Part shown: positions 6,685 to 12,583 of the stretch, piece by piece
Position numbering within the stretch: the stretch's first letter is position 1
Layout of the letters: the number at the start of each line of letters is the position of its first letter
Assembly: GCA_016182725.1 (NCBI GenBank)
Contig: JACPFZ010000052.1
Span: 1-15,558 of the forward strand
Direction of reading: 5' to 3'
DNA length: 15,558 nt
DNA from: Candidatus Gottesmanbacteria bacterium
GTDB taxonomy: Bacteria; Patescibacteriota; Microgenomatia; UBA10105; UBA927
The notes under the pieces: model-generated
Told to the model about the DNA's origin: nothing
Seen by the model: only the letters and a program-made list of their open reading frames with translations
Databases searched by the model: none
Made by a program: the position numbers and the translations under genes

Positions 6685-7101
6685 ATGCTTAAAATAATAA
6701 GCCTTATCATTTTTCTAGTAGGATACGTAATCATCTCTCAAGAGCATATCCTTAAAATCAGCAAAACGGCTATTAGTTTGCTTTTGGGTGTATCGTTATG
6801 GATGTTGGTCATCGTGAGTGGTCAAAATAATGTTGACCATGCGCTTGTAGAATCGGGCGCGGAAATCTTTGGATTGGTTATCTTCCTTCTCTCTGCCATG
6901 ACCCTGGTTGAAATACTCACCCATTATGGATTGTTTGATGTTATCTACACCAAGCTCGTGCATATGCGGCTCAAAGACAAAGCACAATGTGTCATTCTGT
7001 CTTTTCTAACATTTATCTTCTCCGCGTTTTTGGATAACCTGACAACGACTAACGTGCTCGGTGTTTTAGTGTGGTTTCTCCAATTCTCTCTCCATGCATA
7101 A
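6685..7101 (+). pseudogene. N-terminal remnant of an NhaD-like Na+/H+ antiporter
   Basis: A 138-codon ORF matching the beginning of NhaD/ArsB-type ion transporters: ISKTAISLLLGVSLWML, then ALVESGAEIFGLVIFLLSAMTLVEIL and LSFLTFIFSAFLDNLTTT, a conserved transporter motif. Complete family members have over 400 residues. After DNLTTT the similarity stops and about 18 unrelated residues lead to a stop. The other frames do not resume the family, so a deletion is more likely than a simple frameshift. Three or four membrane segments remain. It probably has no transport activity, unless the fragment has been repurposed. Confidence 0.65.
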
Positions 7102-7121
7102 TTTGATACAGTAATAGAAGC

Positions 7122-7697
7122 ATGAAAAAACACCGACGCATAAAACTACAAAAAAAACATACCTATACAAACCTAACATTTACAGCCGCAGGGATTGTGT
7201 TTGCAATTCTTCTTTCCCGCTACGAACCGTTCCAGACGTTTCTTTTTAGTCTCGGTGATCTCGGGTATGTGGGTGCGTTTATCGCGGGCATACTTTTTGT
7301 ATCCACGTTTACCGCTGCAACAGGGATACTCATCCTTCTTGTGCTTGCCGAACAGTTGGTTCCTCTTGAAATTGGCCTGATTGCGGGATTGGGGGCAGTT
7401 ATCGGAGATTTAACAATTTTTCGGTTTGTCAAAGATGGATTGCTTGATGAAGTTGAAGATATCTACCACCGACTAGGAGGAAGGAAACTTTCACACATCC
7501 TGCACGTTAAAGCGTTTCGCTGGACACTACCAGTGTTAGGTGCCCTGATCATCGCCTCACCGCTTCCCGATGAGTTGGGGATTGGTCTTATGGGAATATC
7601 AAAAATAAACACATTCCGGTTTGCCATCCTTTCTTTTATTCTCAATTCCATAGGTATTTTTTTAGTCGTGTCTGCTTCGACATTTATTAAACCGTAG
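7122..7697 (+). CDS. Uncharacterised polytopic membrane protein
   Basis: A 191-residue protein with a basic N-terminus (KKHRRIKLQKKH) and about five hydrophobic segments (17-34, 47-78, 82-103, 132-147, 165-186). A glycine-rich segment GLIAGLGAVIGD and SPLPDELGIGLMGISK before the last helix recall DedA/VTT-type proteins, but the match is too weak to name it. It starts 20 nt after the NhaD-like remnant and probably shares its transcript. It is not the missing half of NhaD. Confidence 0.72.
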   Translation: MKKHRRIKLQKKHTYTNLTFTAAGIVFAILLSRYEPFQTFLFSLGDLGYVGAFIAGILFVSTFTAATGILILLVLAEQLVPLEIGLIAGLGAVIGDLTIFRFVKDGLLDEVEDIYHRLGGRKLSHILHVKAFRWTLPVLGALIIASPLPDELGIGLMGISKINTFRFAILSFILNSIGIFLVVSASTFIKP

Positions 7698-7745
7698 GTT
7701 CTAATCCCGCCCCCTGTCAACCTCAAAACTGAATATAGTTCGAAC
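7695..7745 (+). repeat. 51-bp repeat, copy 1
   Basis: The first 25 bp (7695-7719, beginning TAGGTTCTAATCCCGCC) are identical to 9742-9766. The following 26 bp are about 58% identical, with the last ten bases nearly the same (AGTT-GAAC ending). Both copies are 51 bp long and in the same orientation. It overlaps the last three bases of the upstream gene's stop codon region. Confidence 0.8.
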
Positions 7746-7887
7746 CCGCCCTCCTATTTTTCCTTCTCGCCTTGCCCGCCCGCCTCGCGTTGTGAAGCAT
7801 TGCGGGCAGGCCTACTATTCGTAGCGCGGCTCGAAGAGCGAATTTAGGAGGGCATTGTCATTTCTAAGCTCTCCCTCAACAAGCTCG

Positions 7888-7911
7888 GGATCGCAAAGAA
7901 ATGTCAATGCG
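7888..7911. repeat. 24-bp dispersed repeat, copy 1
   Basis: Matches 12483-12506 in 23 of 24 positions (core AAAGAAATGTCAATGCG). This copy forms the right arm of an imperfect hairpin; the second lies against the 3' end of tRNA-Arg. Confidence 0.75.
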
Positions 7912-7985
7912 GAGAACTATTTACAAAGTTAGAACCTATTTCCAGACCACTATCTTATCTCCAGAACAATTAAATTATAACAGAC

Positions 7986-8897
7986 TCATTTAGAAAGCAA
8001 TGAGATAAAGTCCCGGATAAATGCGCTTCTATCTATTCCCACAACGACGTCAACATTGGGATTTTTCTGTCCCCAATTCCTGCGGTCAGCGACGGTCATC
8101 CCGCGGGTCAATTCTCCTTTTGTTTCTATCCGCAAATCCATACTTTTCAGCGTGACCGCCTTGGGATTTACCATAAAGTATGCCGCAAGCGCATCGTACA
8201 CAAGGGCACCTTTAGTATTTTCAAACTGAGATATTCCTTTTATAAATTCGCGCATCATGAAAATAATTGGCCTATACAAGGGTGACCCCTTAAGTTTCCG
8301 AAAATCTTCCATAAACAGTGGTATATTGTTGCACTGATCTAAAGGCACCAGAATTTTTCTTACCGGGGCATCAAACACAACCTTTGCCGCTTCCGGATCT
8401 ACAAATATATTGAATTCACCAACCCTATTTTTGTTACCGGGTGCTTCGATAGTTCCCCCCATAATCACCAATTGCTTCACAAGGGTCGGTACTATTGGAT
8501 CTTTCAAAAATGCTTTTGCGATATTCGTTTCTGGCCCAATAACCACCAAAGAAATCTCGCCGGGATTTTTTCGAACTATTTCAATAATTTTTTCCGCCGC
8601 ATTTCCCGTCAGTTTTTCTTTTTTGGTGACAGTTACTCCTGCGAGTCCGCCGCTACCATGCACCACAGCCTGAATAAGCGGCCGAGCAAGCGGTTTTTCC
8701 GCACCAGAAAAAATAGGCACATTAAGTCCTATCAAATCCGCTATAAACCGTGCATTATTGGTAACTTCCGCAATGGTTGCATTGCCGGCTACCGTCGTGA
8801 TAGCCTCTATATCCACCGTGCCCGATTTAGCTAAAAGCATAATCGCCAGCGCATCATCGTGTCCGGGATCTGTATCGATAATAATTTTCTTCCTCAT
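7986..8897 (-). CDS. Inosine/uridine-preferring nucleoside hydrolase family protein
   Basis: A 303-residue enzyme expected to split ribonucleosides into base and ribose. The calcium-binding N-terminus DTDPGHDDA (8-16), VVIGPETNIAKA (118-128; normally GPLTN), MGG and GEFNIFVDPEAA (160-171), and TRGMTVAD (264-271) are all present. The Asp of the C-terminal motif is kept (D235), but the preceding catalytic His is Tyr (VYDALAA), which may change substrate or rate. Its ATG overlaps the HAD gene's TGA by 4 bp (ATGA), so the two are translationally coupled. Confidence 0.92.
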   Translation of the reverse strand: MRKKIIIDTDPGHDDALAIMLLAKSGTVDIEAITTVAGNATIAEVTNNARFIADLIGLNVPIFSGAEKPLARPLIQAVVHGSGGLAGVTVTKKEKLTGNAAEKIIEIVRKNPGEISLVVIGPETNIAKAFLKDPIVPTLVKQLVIMGGTIEAPGNKNRVGEFNIFVDPEAAKVVFDAPVRKILVPLDQCNNIPLFMEDFRKLKGSPLYRPIIFMMREFIKGISQFENTKGALVYDALAAYFMVNPKAVTLKSMDLRIETKGELTRGMTVADRRNWGQKNPNVDVVVGIDRSAFIRDFISLLSK

Positions 8898-9574
8898 GTA
8901 GACTCACCTCCCATCAGCGTCAAAAGTGCCTGCGGGTGCGACACATGAAACACTCGTAGACCTACTGCAAATGCTGGTGCTATATCCGAATGTATTTGAT
9001 CGCCAATGGATAGTACACGTGCCGGATTGAATTCTCGGGCAAGATCGGCAAACACTTCATCTTTTTTGCCGAACATCTCCGCATTGTACCGGCGGAAAAA
9101 CATCTCTTCAATTTCTAAAAACGAGAGAACCCGTTTTTGCCATGCTTCAGGTGCGGCTGTCAAGAGTATTTGCTGTTTCCCTAGTTCCGCAAATTTTTTC
9201 ACTACTCGCTTGGGAATTTCAAAATCCCGCACAATACCCTTGGGATCTAAATCCCACACCACATCAAAATACTCTTTGCGCGTTATACCATACCGGGCTG
9301 CTAGCACTCTACTTGTTCCTACTTCGTCAAGTAATGTTTCTTCATAAAAGGTCATCGCCGTAACTTCGTCTATCCCTTCCCTATCCATGATGAAACGGAT
9401 TGCGCTCCTTGTAACTGCACGCTCCAGGCTGGACTCTTTAAACGTACCTCTTTCTCCGTCATGTCGATATAGGGATCCATCCATATCCCATACCACCACG
9501 TCAACGTCAACCAGCCTTTCCGGCATCAGCATTGGTATATCGATTGGTTTATTATCTTCTTTCATAGATCTCAT
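8894..9574 (-). CDS. HAD-superfamily phosphatase (possible pyrimidine 5'-nucleotidase type)
   Basis: A 226-residue haloacid dehalogenase-like hydrolase. Motif I is DMDGSLY (D30, D32), motif II is the Thr of LLTAAP (T139), motif III the Lys near 170-171 and motif IV GDQIHSDI (D192, D197); an alpha-helical cap lies between motifs I and II. DMDGSLY and coupling to a nucleoside hydrolase suggest a nucleoside monophosphate phosphatase feeding nucleosides to the next enzyme; that is inference. ATG 9574 lies 5 nt after the T-run of an intrinsic terminator, so expression should depend on readthrough; ATG 9565 is an alternative start. Confidence 0.86.
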   Translation of the reverse strand: MRSMKEDNKPIDIPMLMPERLVDVDVVVWDMDGSLYRHDGERGTFKESSLERAVTRSAIRFIMDREGIDEVTAMTFYEETLLDEVGTSRVLAARYGITRKEYFDVVWDLDPKGIVRDFEIPKRVVKKFAELGKQQILLTAAPEAWQKRVLSFLEIEEMFFRRYNAEMFGKKDEVFADLAREFNPARVLSIGDQIHSDIAPAFAVGLRVFHVSHPQALLTLMGGEST

Positions 9575-9579
9575 GCACT

Positions 9580-9602
9580 AAAAAAGCCTCCTTGCGGAGG
9601 CT
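9580..9602 (-). terminator. Intrinsic terminator (attenuator) before the HAD gene
   Basis: AGCCTCC-GCAA-GGAGGCT followed by TTTTT on the minus strand: a 7-bp perfect stem with a four-base loop. It sits after the leader ORF and directly before the HAD start, the position of an attenuator. Confidence 0.88.
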
Positions 9603-9625
9603 GCTTGCGTCCAAAATTTGTTATT

Positions 9626-9694
9626 TTACTGCACGCAAATATCGCCCCCGAAAAAAAGGCTGTGATAGTGCCAGTGGGAAACGATAGTTATCAT
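9626..9694 (-). CDS. Leader peptide of 22 residues rich in His/Trp/Tyr/Phe
   Basis: ATG 9694 lies 9 nt after the TATACT box, so it should be at the mRNA 5' end. The peptide begins MITIVSHWHYHSLFFGGD and stops 24 nt before the terminator hairpin. A run of rarely used amino acids (HWHYH, then FF) just before the antiterminator bases is the hallmark of amino-acid-responsive attenuation: ribosomes stalled there would leave GGGGGC free. No amino-acid biosynthesis gene follows, so the signal it reads is uncertain. Confidence 0.6.
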   Translation of the reverse strand: MITIVSHWHYHSLFFGGDICVQ

Positions 9695-9702
9695 ACTTAT
9701 TC

Positions 9703-9731
9703 AGTATACCAAATTCCGCTTTATTATTCAA
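9703..9731 (-). promoter_or_regulatory. Promoter of the leader peptide and HAD-nucleoside hydrolase operon
   Basis: TTGAAT (9726-9731), an exact 17-bp spacer and TATACT (9703-9708) on the minus strand. It lies 10 bp from copy 2 of the 51-bp repeat. Confidence 0.75.
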
Positions 9732-9741
9732 TTTTACGCTT

Positions 9742-9792
9742 TAGGTTCTAATCCCGCCCCCTGTCAGGCTAAACTCACTTTTTAGTTAGAAC
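9742..9792 (+). repeat. 51-bp repeat, copy 2
   Basis: Begins with the same 25 bp as 7695-7719 and ends with AGTTAGAAC. Within this copy GTTCTAA (9746-9751 region) and TTAGAAC (9786-9792) are inverted. With copy 1 it brackets the nucleoside hydrolase, HAD and leader block. Confidence 0.8.
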
Positions 9793-9831
9793 GTGTTTTT
9801 CTAACGCTCCGGATTGTCCGGATAACACGTT
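9785..9831. repeat. Overlapping inverted repeats downstream of the orphan membrane gene
   Basis: GTTAGAA (9785-9791) pairs with TTCTAAC (9799-9805). Alternatively AACGTGTT (9790-9797) pairs with AACACGTT (9824-9831) around TCCGGA-N3-TCCGGA (9808-9822). There is no clean T-run on either strand. From here to 9882 there is no gene. Confidence 0.5.
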
Positions 9832-9882
9832 ATTTATTTTGTACGTGATGGCGGAGCATGTGGGTCTGGAACCCTTATGTCC

Positions 9883-10536
9883 TTATAGTCGCAATAATTT
9901 TCTTATCAGATCGTAAATAAAATTCCAAAAAATAGTTACGAAGCCCGTAATAACAAAACCTGCCCCGGCAATATTCAGCTTTCGGAATTTTATAAAGGGC
10001 ATCAAAAGACTAAGAGCCTTGTTGTAAAAAACAATCAATAACCCACCTACTATAAATGCACTAAGTTCAACCACATCTAAAGAGATGATATGTAATTTGT
10101 ATAACCAAGTTAAAATATATAAATCTGAGGCCAATACCAGTATTGCACCGATAATTAACCTATATGTCATTGGTATTTTATAAAGAAAAGAATACGGAGT
10201 TTCATATTTCTTAAACAATTCTTTTAACTTCTGCTTCATTACGATCAACCTATCTTTATCATCAGAAGAAATACTAATTTCTGATAAATCTGGGGTATCA
10301 GCGTGTATCCTCATCTCGATATTGACAAAATTCTTATCGCTATAAGATTCTATTCTTGCACTGAATGTTTCAAACTCTAGCCTAGATTGGGTCAATATAA
10401 ATAGTTCTTCGAGCGAGGTTGCATTTGTAATCTCGTCTCTATATTTTATCGTGTGTGAACTTGTATAATCGCTCATCTGCTTTTTTGATTTTTTTGAGGA
10501 ACTAATCTTGCTCTCTATTTCTTGTTCCAATAACAA
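9883..10536 (-). CDS. Unrecognised three-helix membrane protein
   Basis: I do not recognise the family. Counting from an internal ATG at 10476, a charged soluble part (1-100, with a VNIEMRIHADTPDLSEISI strand region) is followed by three membrane segments (about 104-125, 133-155, 168-190) and a basic tail. The longer start is a TTG at 10536, adding a Lys/Ser-rich stretch of 20 residues; neither start has a Shine-Dalgarno. The gene is clearly more AT-rich than the dnaG, SPFH and GT-C genes, suggesting acquisition. It stands alone, with structured non-coding DNA on its downstream side. Confidence 0.7.
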   Translation of the reverse strand: MLLEQEIESKISSSKKSKKQMSDYTSSHTIKYRDEITNATSLEELFILTQSRLEFETFSARIESYSDKNFVNIEMRIHADTPDLSEISISSDDKDRLIVMKQKLKELFKKYETPYSFLYKIPMTYRLIIGAILVLASDLYILTWLYKLHIISLDVVELSAFIVGGLLIVFYNKALSLLMPFIKFRKLNIAGAGFVITGFVTIFWNFIYDLIRKLLRL

Positions 10537-10641
10537 TTGGAGGTTCTTAGTGAAAGGGGGGAAAAATTTATCGATGGAATTTTAATAATTTCTGTATTTT
10601 TTTTCATGTGAATAAGTCAGCTTCGTAAACGATGAATCTGC

Positions 10642-10884
10642 CTATCCAATAATACCATGTTTCTTCAAAAACGCTCTTCCGGAGCCGGATTTGAGGTATT
10701 TTTCAAAATTGAATGCGGTATATTTATTGGAAAAAGCAAAATAAGATACAAGCTTCACCGGAAGTCGATCTTTTGTAGCGGGGACATTTCCTTTTTCATG
10801 CCTATTAATTCGATCTTTTAAATTATCAGTGCAACCGGTGTATGGTTTACCATCAAAACACGAAAGGATATAGACGTAATACAT
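10642..10884 (-). CDS. Minimal GIY-YIG endonuclease domain protein (UPF0213-like)
   Basis: An 80-residue protein that is just the GIY-YIG domain: YYVYIL (2-7), KPYTGCTDNLKDRINRHEKG with the catalytic Arg, and the metal-binding Glu in NFEKYLKSG. The second motif reads YTG rather than YIG, a common variant. Such proteins are frequent in small genomes and have unclear roles. GGAGGA lies 13-14 nt before the ATG in the loop of an AGCGAA/TTCGCT hairpin (10891-10909), which could weaken or regulate translation. The gene lies 95 bp downstream of tRNA-Ser on the same strand. Confidence 0.9.
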   Translation of the reverse strand: MYYVYILSCFDGKPYTGCTDNLKDRINRHEKGNVPATKDRLPVKLVSYFAFSNKYTAFNFEKYLKSGSGRAFLKKHGIIG

Positions 10885-10932
10885 GCAGCGAGCGAAATCC
10901 TCCTTCGCTAAAGCTCAATTATTTGTAGCGGA

Positions 10933-10978
10933 CTTCGTCCGCCGAAGTACGACGTAGCTTTAGCTACGGCGGACGAAG
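10933..10978. repeat. Strong cruciform at the tRNA-Ser 3' flank
   Basis: CTTCGTCCGCCG (10933-10944) and its exact complement (10967-10978) form a 12-bp stem around an inner GTAGCT-TT-AGCTAC hairpin. A further GCGGACTTCGTCCGC palindrome overlaps the left arm. It ends 2 bp from the tRNA. It resembles a REP-type intergenic repeat or a processing/termination structure; neither strand has a U-run. Confidence 0.65.
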
Positions 10979-10979
10979 G

Positions 10980-11065
10980 CGGAGGAGGTGGGATTCGAAC
11001 CCACGCGTCCGGTGAAGGACACTTGCTCTCCAAGCAAGCGGAATGAACCACTATCCGACTCCTCC
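10980..11065 (-). tRNA. tRNA-Ser (anticodon GGA)
   Basis: A class II tRNA of 86 nt: acceptor GGAGGAG/CTCCTCC, discriminator G, anticodon stem-loop CTTGC-TTGGAGA-GCAAG (GGA), a long variable arm (GTCC-TTCACC-GGAC) and T-arm GTGGG-TTCGAAT-CCCAC. CCA is not encoded. Confidence 0.95.
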
Positions 11066-11075
11066 AATACATCAA

Positions 11076-11081
11076 ATTATA
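11076..11081 (-). promoter_or_regulatory. -10 box for tRNA-Ser
   Basis: Perfect TATAAT on the minus strand, 10 nt before the mature tRNA 5' end. The -35 region is weak (TTTCTT-like). Confidence 0.45.
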
Positions 11082-11113
11082 GCGCAGATGGATTCAAGAA
11101 AGAAACTCTGTCA

Positions 11114-11500
11114 TCACGACGAAAGGTAAAATCGGAGCTTGGGTATCCCCCGATAGTGCCGCCTATTGCGCGTTGCAAGGCGCGCACTGATAGATAGACT
11201 TGTTGCGCCGACTATTAGATCTGCAAACGCCGTGTCCATCCGGTGATCCCGCTTGAGTTCTCCGACAAACACAGCAAGATCAATCCCCAGGGGTATGATG
11301 CTAAATCCGGCAATAAGTTCATGAATTTTCTCGGTGGTTGTCTTTGAAGATTTTCCGGCAAAAAGTTCTAGCACCGTGATCGTTGATAAAAACAGTTCCA
11401 CTTTGCCGTCGCGTTGACCAATAAATAATTTCGGCAACATGCCGCCGCCTGTTCGCAGAAAATCGATAATGATGTCACTATCAACCAGCACTTTTGTCAT
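11114..11500 (-). CDS. VapC-type PIN-domain toxin
   Basis: A 128-residue PIN ribonuclease: VLVDSDIIIDFLR (D7, D9), E45 in STITVLELFAGK, D94 in AFADLIVGATS and the LATRNRRHYRGI segment, where the fourth acidic position is replaced by Asn/His, as in many VapCs. ATG 11500 overlaps the antitoxin's TGA (ATGA), so the two are translationally coupled; an upstream in-frame start at 11521 would lie inside the antitoxin. tRNA-Ser begins 48 bp downstream on the same strand. Confidence 0.9.
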   Translation of the reverse strand: MTKVLVDSDIIIDFLRTGGGMLPKLFIGQRDGKVELFLSTITVLELFAGKSSKTTTEKIHELIAGFSIIPLGIDLAVFVGELKRDHRMDTAFADLIVGATSLSISARLATRNRRHYRGIPKLRFYLSS

Positions 11501-11787
11501 GAAAACGTGCGCCGCTTCCAATAGCGTTTTTCAGCCTTGCCTCGCACCCATGTACGGTGCGCGGCAAGTTCCGCAGGCGACACGTGTCTCCATGCGCCAG
11601 CAAGCTTCGGGAGTACATGCGTCAGAACATAATCCGCTTTCGCCGCCGGATCATGCGCAATAGGAACGATTTTTACAATCCTTTTCCCTTCTTTTTCCAC
11701 CTCGATGACTTCGCCTGTTCTGGCGACTTTTTCCATAAGGGCAAAAATATTCTTTCTCACTTCGGTAATGGGAAGAATATACGTCAT
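11497..11787 (-). CDS. Phd/YefM-type antitoxin
   Basis: A 96-residue antitoxin. MTYILPITEVRKNIFALMEKV followed by TGEVIEVEKEGKRIVKIVP is the Phd/YefM fold; the C-terminal part ends in a basic run (RGKAEKRYWKRRTF). ATG 11787 is chosen because the in-frame ATG at 11805 overlaps the -10 box. It forms a pair with the VapC gene and should repress its promoter through a 28-bp palindrome. Confidence 0.85.
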   Translation of the reverse strand: MTYILPITEVRKNIFALMEKVARTGEVIEVEKEGKRIVKIVPIAHDPAAKADYVLTHVLPKLAGAWRHVSPAELAAHRTWVRGKAEKRYWKRRTFS

Positions 11788-11825
11788 ATGTACACTAGTG
11801 TACATATGACATCGTTACTTGTCAA
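11783..11825 (-). promoter_or_regulatory. Phd-VapC promoter with 28-bp palindromic operator
   Basis: TTGACA (11820-11825), a 17-bp spacer and TACACT (11797-11802). The ATG begins 10 nt after the -10 box, predicting a leaderless or nearly leaderless mRNA. A perfect 28-bp palindrome (11783-11810; half-site GTCATATGTACACT) contains the -10 box and the start codon. Confidence 0.87.
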
Positions 11826-11847
11826 GAGGGTACATGAGAAAGCAGCT

Positions 11848-12420
11848 CTATTTTGCAAACTCTTCGTGAAGGGTTGCTCGGATATGCTTCCACCAGTCAT
11901 GTGAATCAGTTTTGGCTAAACGTTGGGCCAAAGCGACCGATTCAGGAATACGAAGTCGTTTCATATTCCCATCAAGCCACTCTTTTGCATGGGTATTGCC
12001 TTTTTCGATAAGGAGCTTAAGTTCTACCAAAAATGCAATGACGTTCGCTTCATAGACAATCTTGGCTTCAAGCGTTTCGCGTTTTTCATACGCATCAAGT
12101 GTTGCCAAAAGCTCATCATCCACGCCCTTAAAGATATCGCGGTTCGCGCGGTCCTGGTCCCGCGTCATGTAAAACTTGGCAAGTTTATCCAGATCTCCGG
12201 TACGCGCCTCGTGGAAGTCATGAAATACACTCATGATAAGTACTGTCTCTAGATTGGCTTTGAGTTGTTTTGCTAAAAAATAGGCAATCACACAGGTCAT
12301 GAAAGTATGCTCGCCGACCCCTTCTTCATTATCCCCAAGAATCTGCCACCCGGTGCGAAGAAGCCGCTTGACCACCGCCGCTTCAAAAATGAGATTGGCG
12401 ATGGCTTTTGTGTTTTTCAT
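11848..12420 (-). CDS. HD-domain hydrolase, YfbR-like 5'-deoxynucleotidase
   Basis: A 190-residue HD-family phosphohydrolase. H38 (GVGEHTF), H67-D68 (FHDFHEARTGD), E71 and D76 follow the spacing of E. coli YfbR, which dephosphorylates deoxyribonucleoside 5'-monophosphates; an Asp further on in the YEAN/DAYE region would complete metal binding. ATG 12420 has GGAGGG about 12 nt upstream; the longer TTG start at 12441 would overlap that site and is rejected. It may help balance nucleotide pools with the other salvage enzymes in the window. Substrate is inferred from family. Confidence 0.85.
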   Translation of the reverse strand: MKNTKAIANLIFEAAVVKRLLRTGWQILGDNEEGVGEHTFMTCVIAYFLAKQLKANLETVLIMSVFHDFHEARTGDLDKLAKFYMTRDQDRANRDIFKGVDDELLATLDAYEKRETLEAKIVYEANVIAFLVELKLLIEKGNTHAKEWLDGNMKRLRIPESVALAQRLAKTDSHDWWKHIRATLHEEFAK

Positions 12421-12445
12421 ATTATCTTTTGCCCTCCGCAACTTG

Positions 12446-12484
12446 CCTCAAGTCTTTTCAGTACTATTCGTACACGACTTGAGG
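12446..12484. repeat. Hairpin between tRNA-Arg and the HD gene
   Basis: CCTCAAGTC (12446-12454) and GACTTGAGG (12476-12484) form a 9-bp perfect stem with an inner GTAC-TATTC-GTAC pairing. On the minus strand it ends 9 nt before the HD gene's GGAGGG. There is no U-run. Confidence 0.55.
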
Positions 12485-12506
12485 ATCGTAAAGAAATGTC
12501 AATGCG
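12483..12506. repeat. 24-bp dispersed repeat, copy 2
   Basis: One mismatch to 7888-7911. It overlaps the last two bases of tRNA-Arg, so it forms the immediate 3' flank of that tRNA. Confidence 0.75.
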
Positions 12507-12577
12507 CTCCCTGGCAGACTTGAACTGCCATATCAGCCTCCGGAGGGCCGCGCTCTGTCCAGTTAAGCTAAGGGAGC
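12505..12577 (-). tRNA. tRNA-Arg (anticodon CCG)
   Basis: 73-nt cloverleaf: acceptor GCTCCCT/AGGGAGC with discriminator G, D-arm TAGCTTAACTGGACAGAGC, anticodon stem-loop CGGCC-CTCCGGA-GGCTG (CCG) and T-arm TGGCAG-TTCAAGT-CTGCCA. CCA is not encoded. Confidence 0.94.
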
Positions 12578-12583
12578 GTCACT

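Larger units (their letters stand above)
7695..7938. repeat. Composite inverted-repeat element
   Basis: This non-coding region carries stacked inverted repeats. TAGGTTCTAA (7695-7704) mirrors TTAGAACCTA (7929-7938). GCCCTCCTA (about 7749) mirrors TAGGAGGGC (about 7846). TGCCCGC mirrors GCGGGCA near 7780-7806. GCATTGTCATTTCT (7852-7865) mirrors AGAAATGTCAATGC (7897-7910) with one mismatch. It resembles a MITE or REP-type element with no coding capacity. The rest of the gap to 7985 is AT-rich without a recognisable gene. Confidence 0.55.
9580..9696 (-). ncRNA. Attenuated leader RNA
   Basis: The predicted leader runs from about 7 nt after the -10 box to the terminator. It can form TTGCGT/ACGCAA (9638-9633 with 9610-9605) plus the terminator, or instead pair CGGGGGC (9650-9644) with GCCTCCG (9601-9595), which destroys the terminator. 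The antiterminator bases are the two Gly codons just after the His/Trp/Tyr/Phe codons of the leader ORF. It matches none of the riboswitch classes I can recognise by eye. Confidence 0.6.

Noticed and set aside
7695..7720. Remnant tRNA 3' end
   Set aside because: It resembles a T-arm (GGTTCTAATCC), but the stem does not pair fully, the loop is off consensus and no anticodon arm precedes it.
7695..9792. The 51-bp repeats as integron attC sites
   Set aside because: They lack the RYYYAAC and GTTRRRY core sites, and there is no integrase in the window.
10320..10352. TTGACA and TATAAG on the plus strand
   Set aside because: Spacing is only 13 bp and it lies within the minus-strand orphan gene; no plus-strand gene follows.
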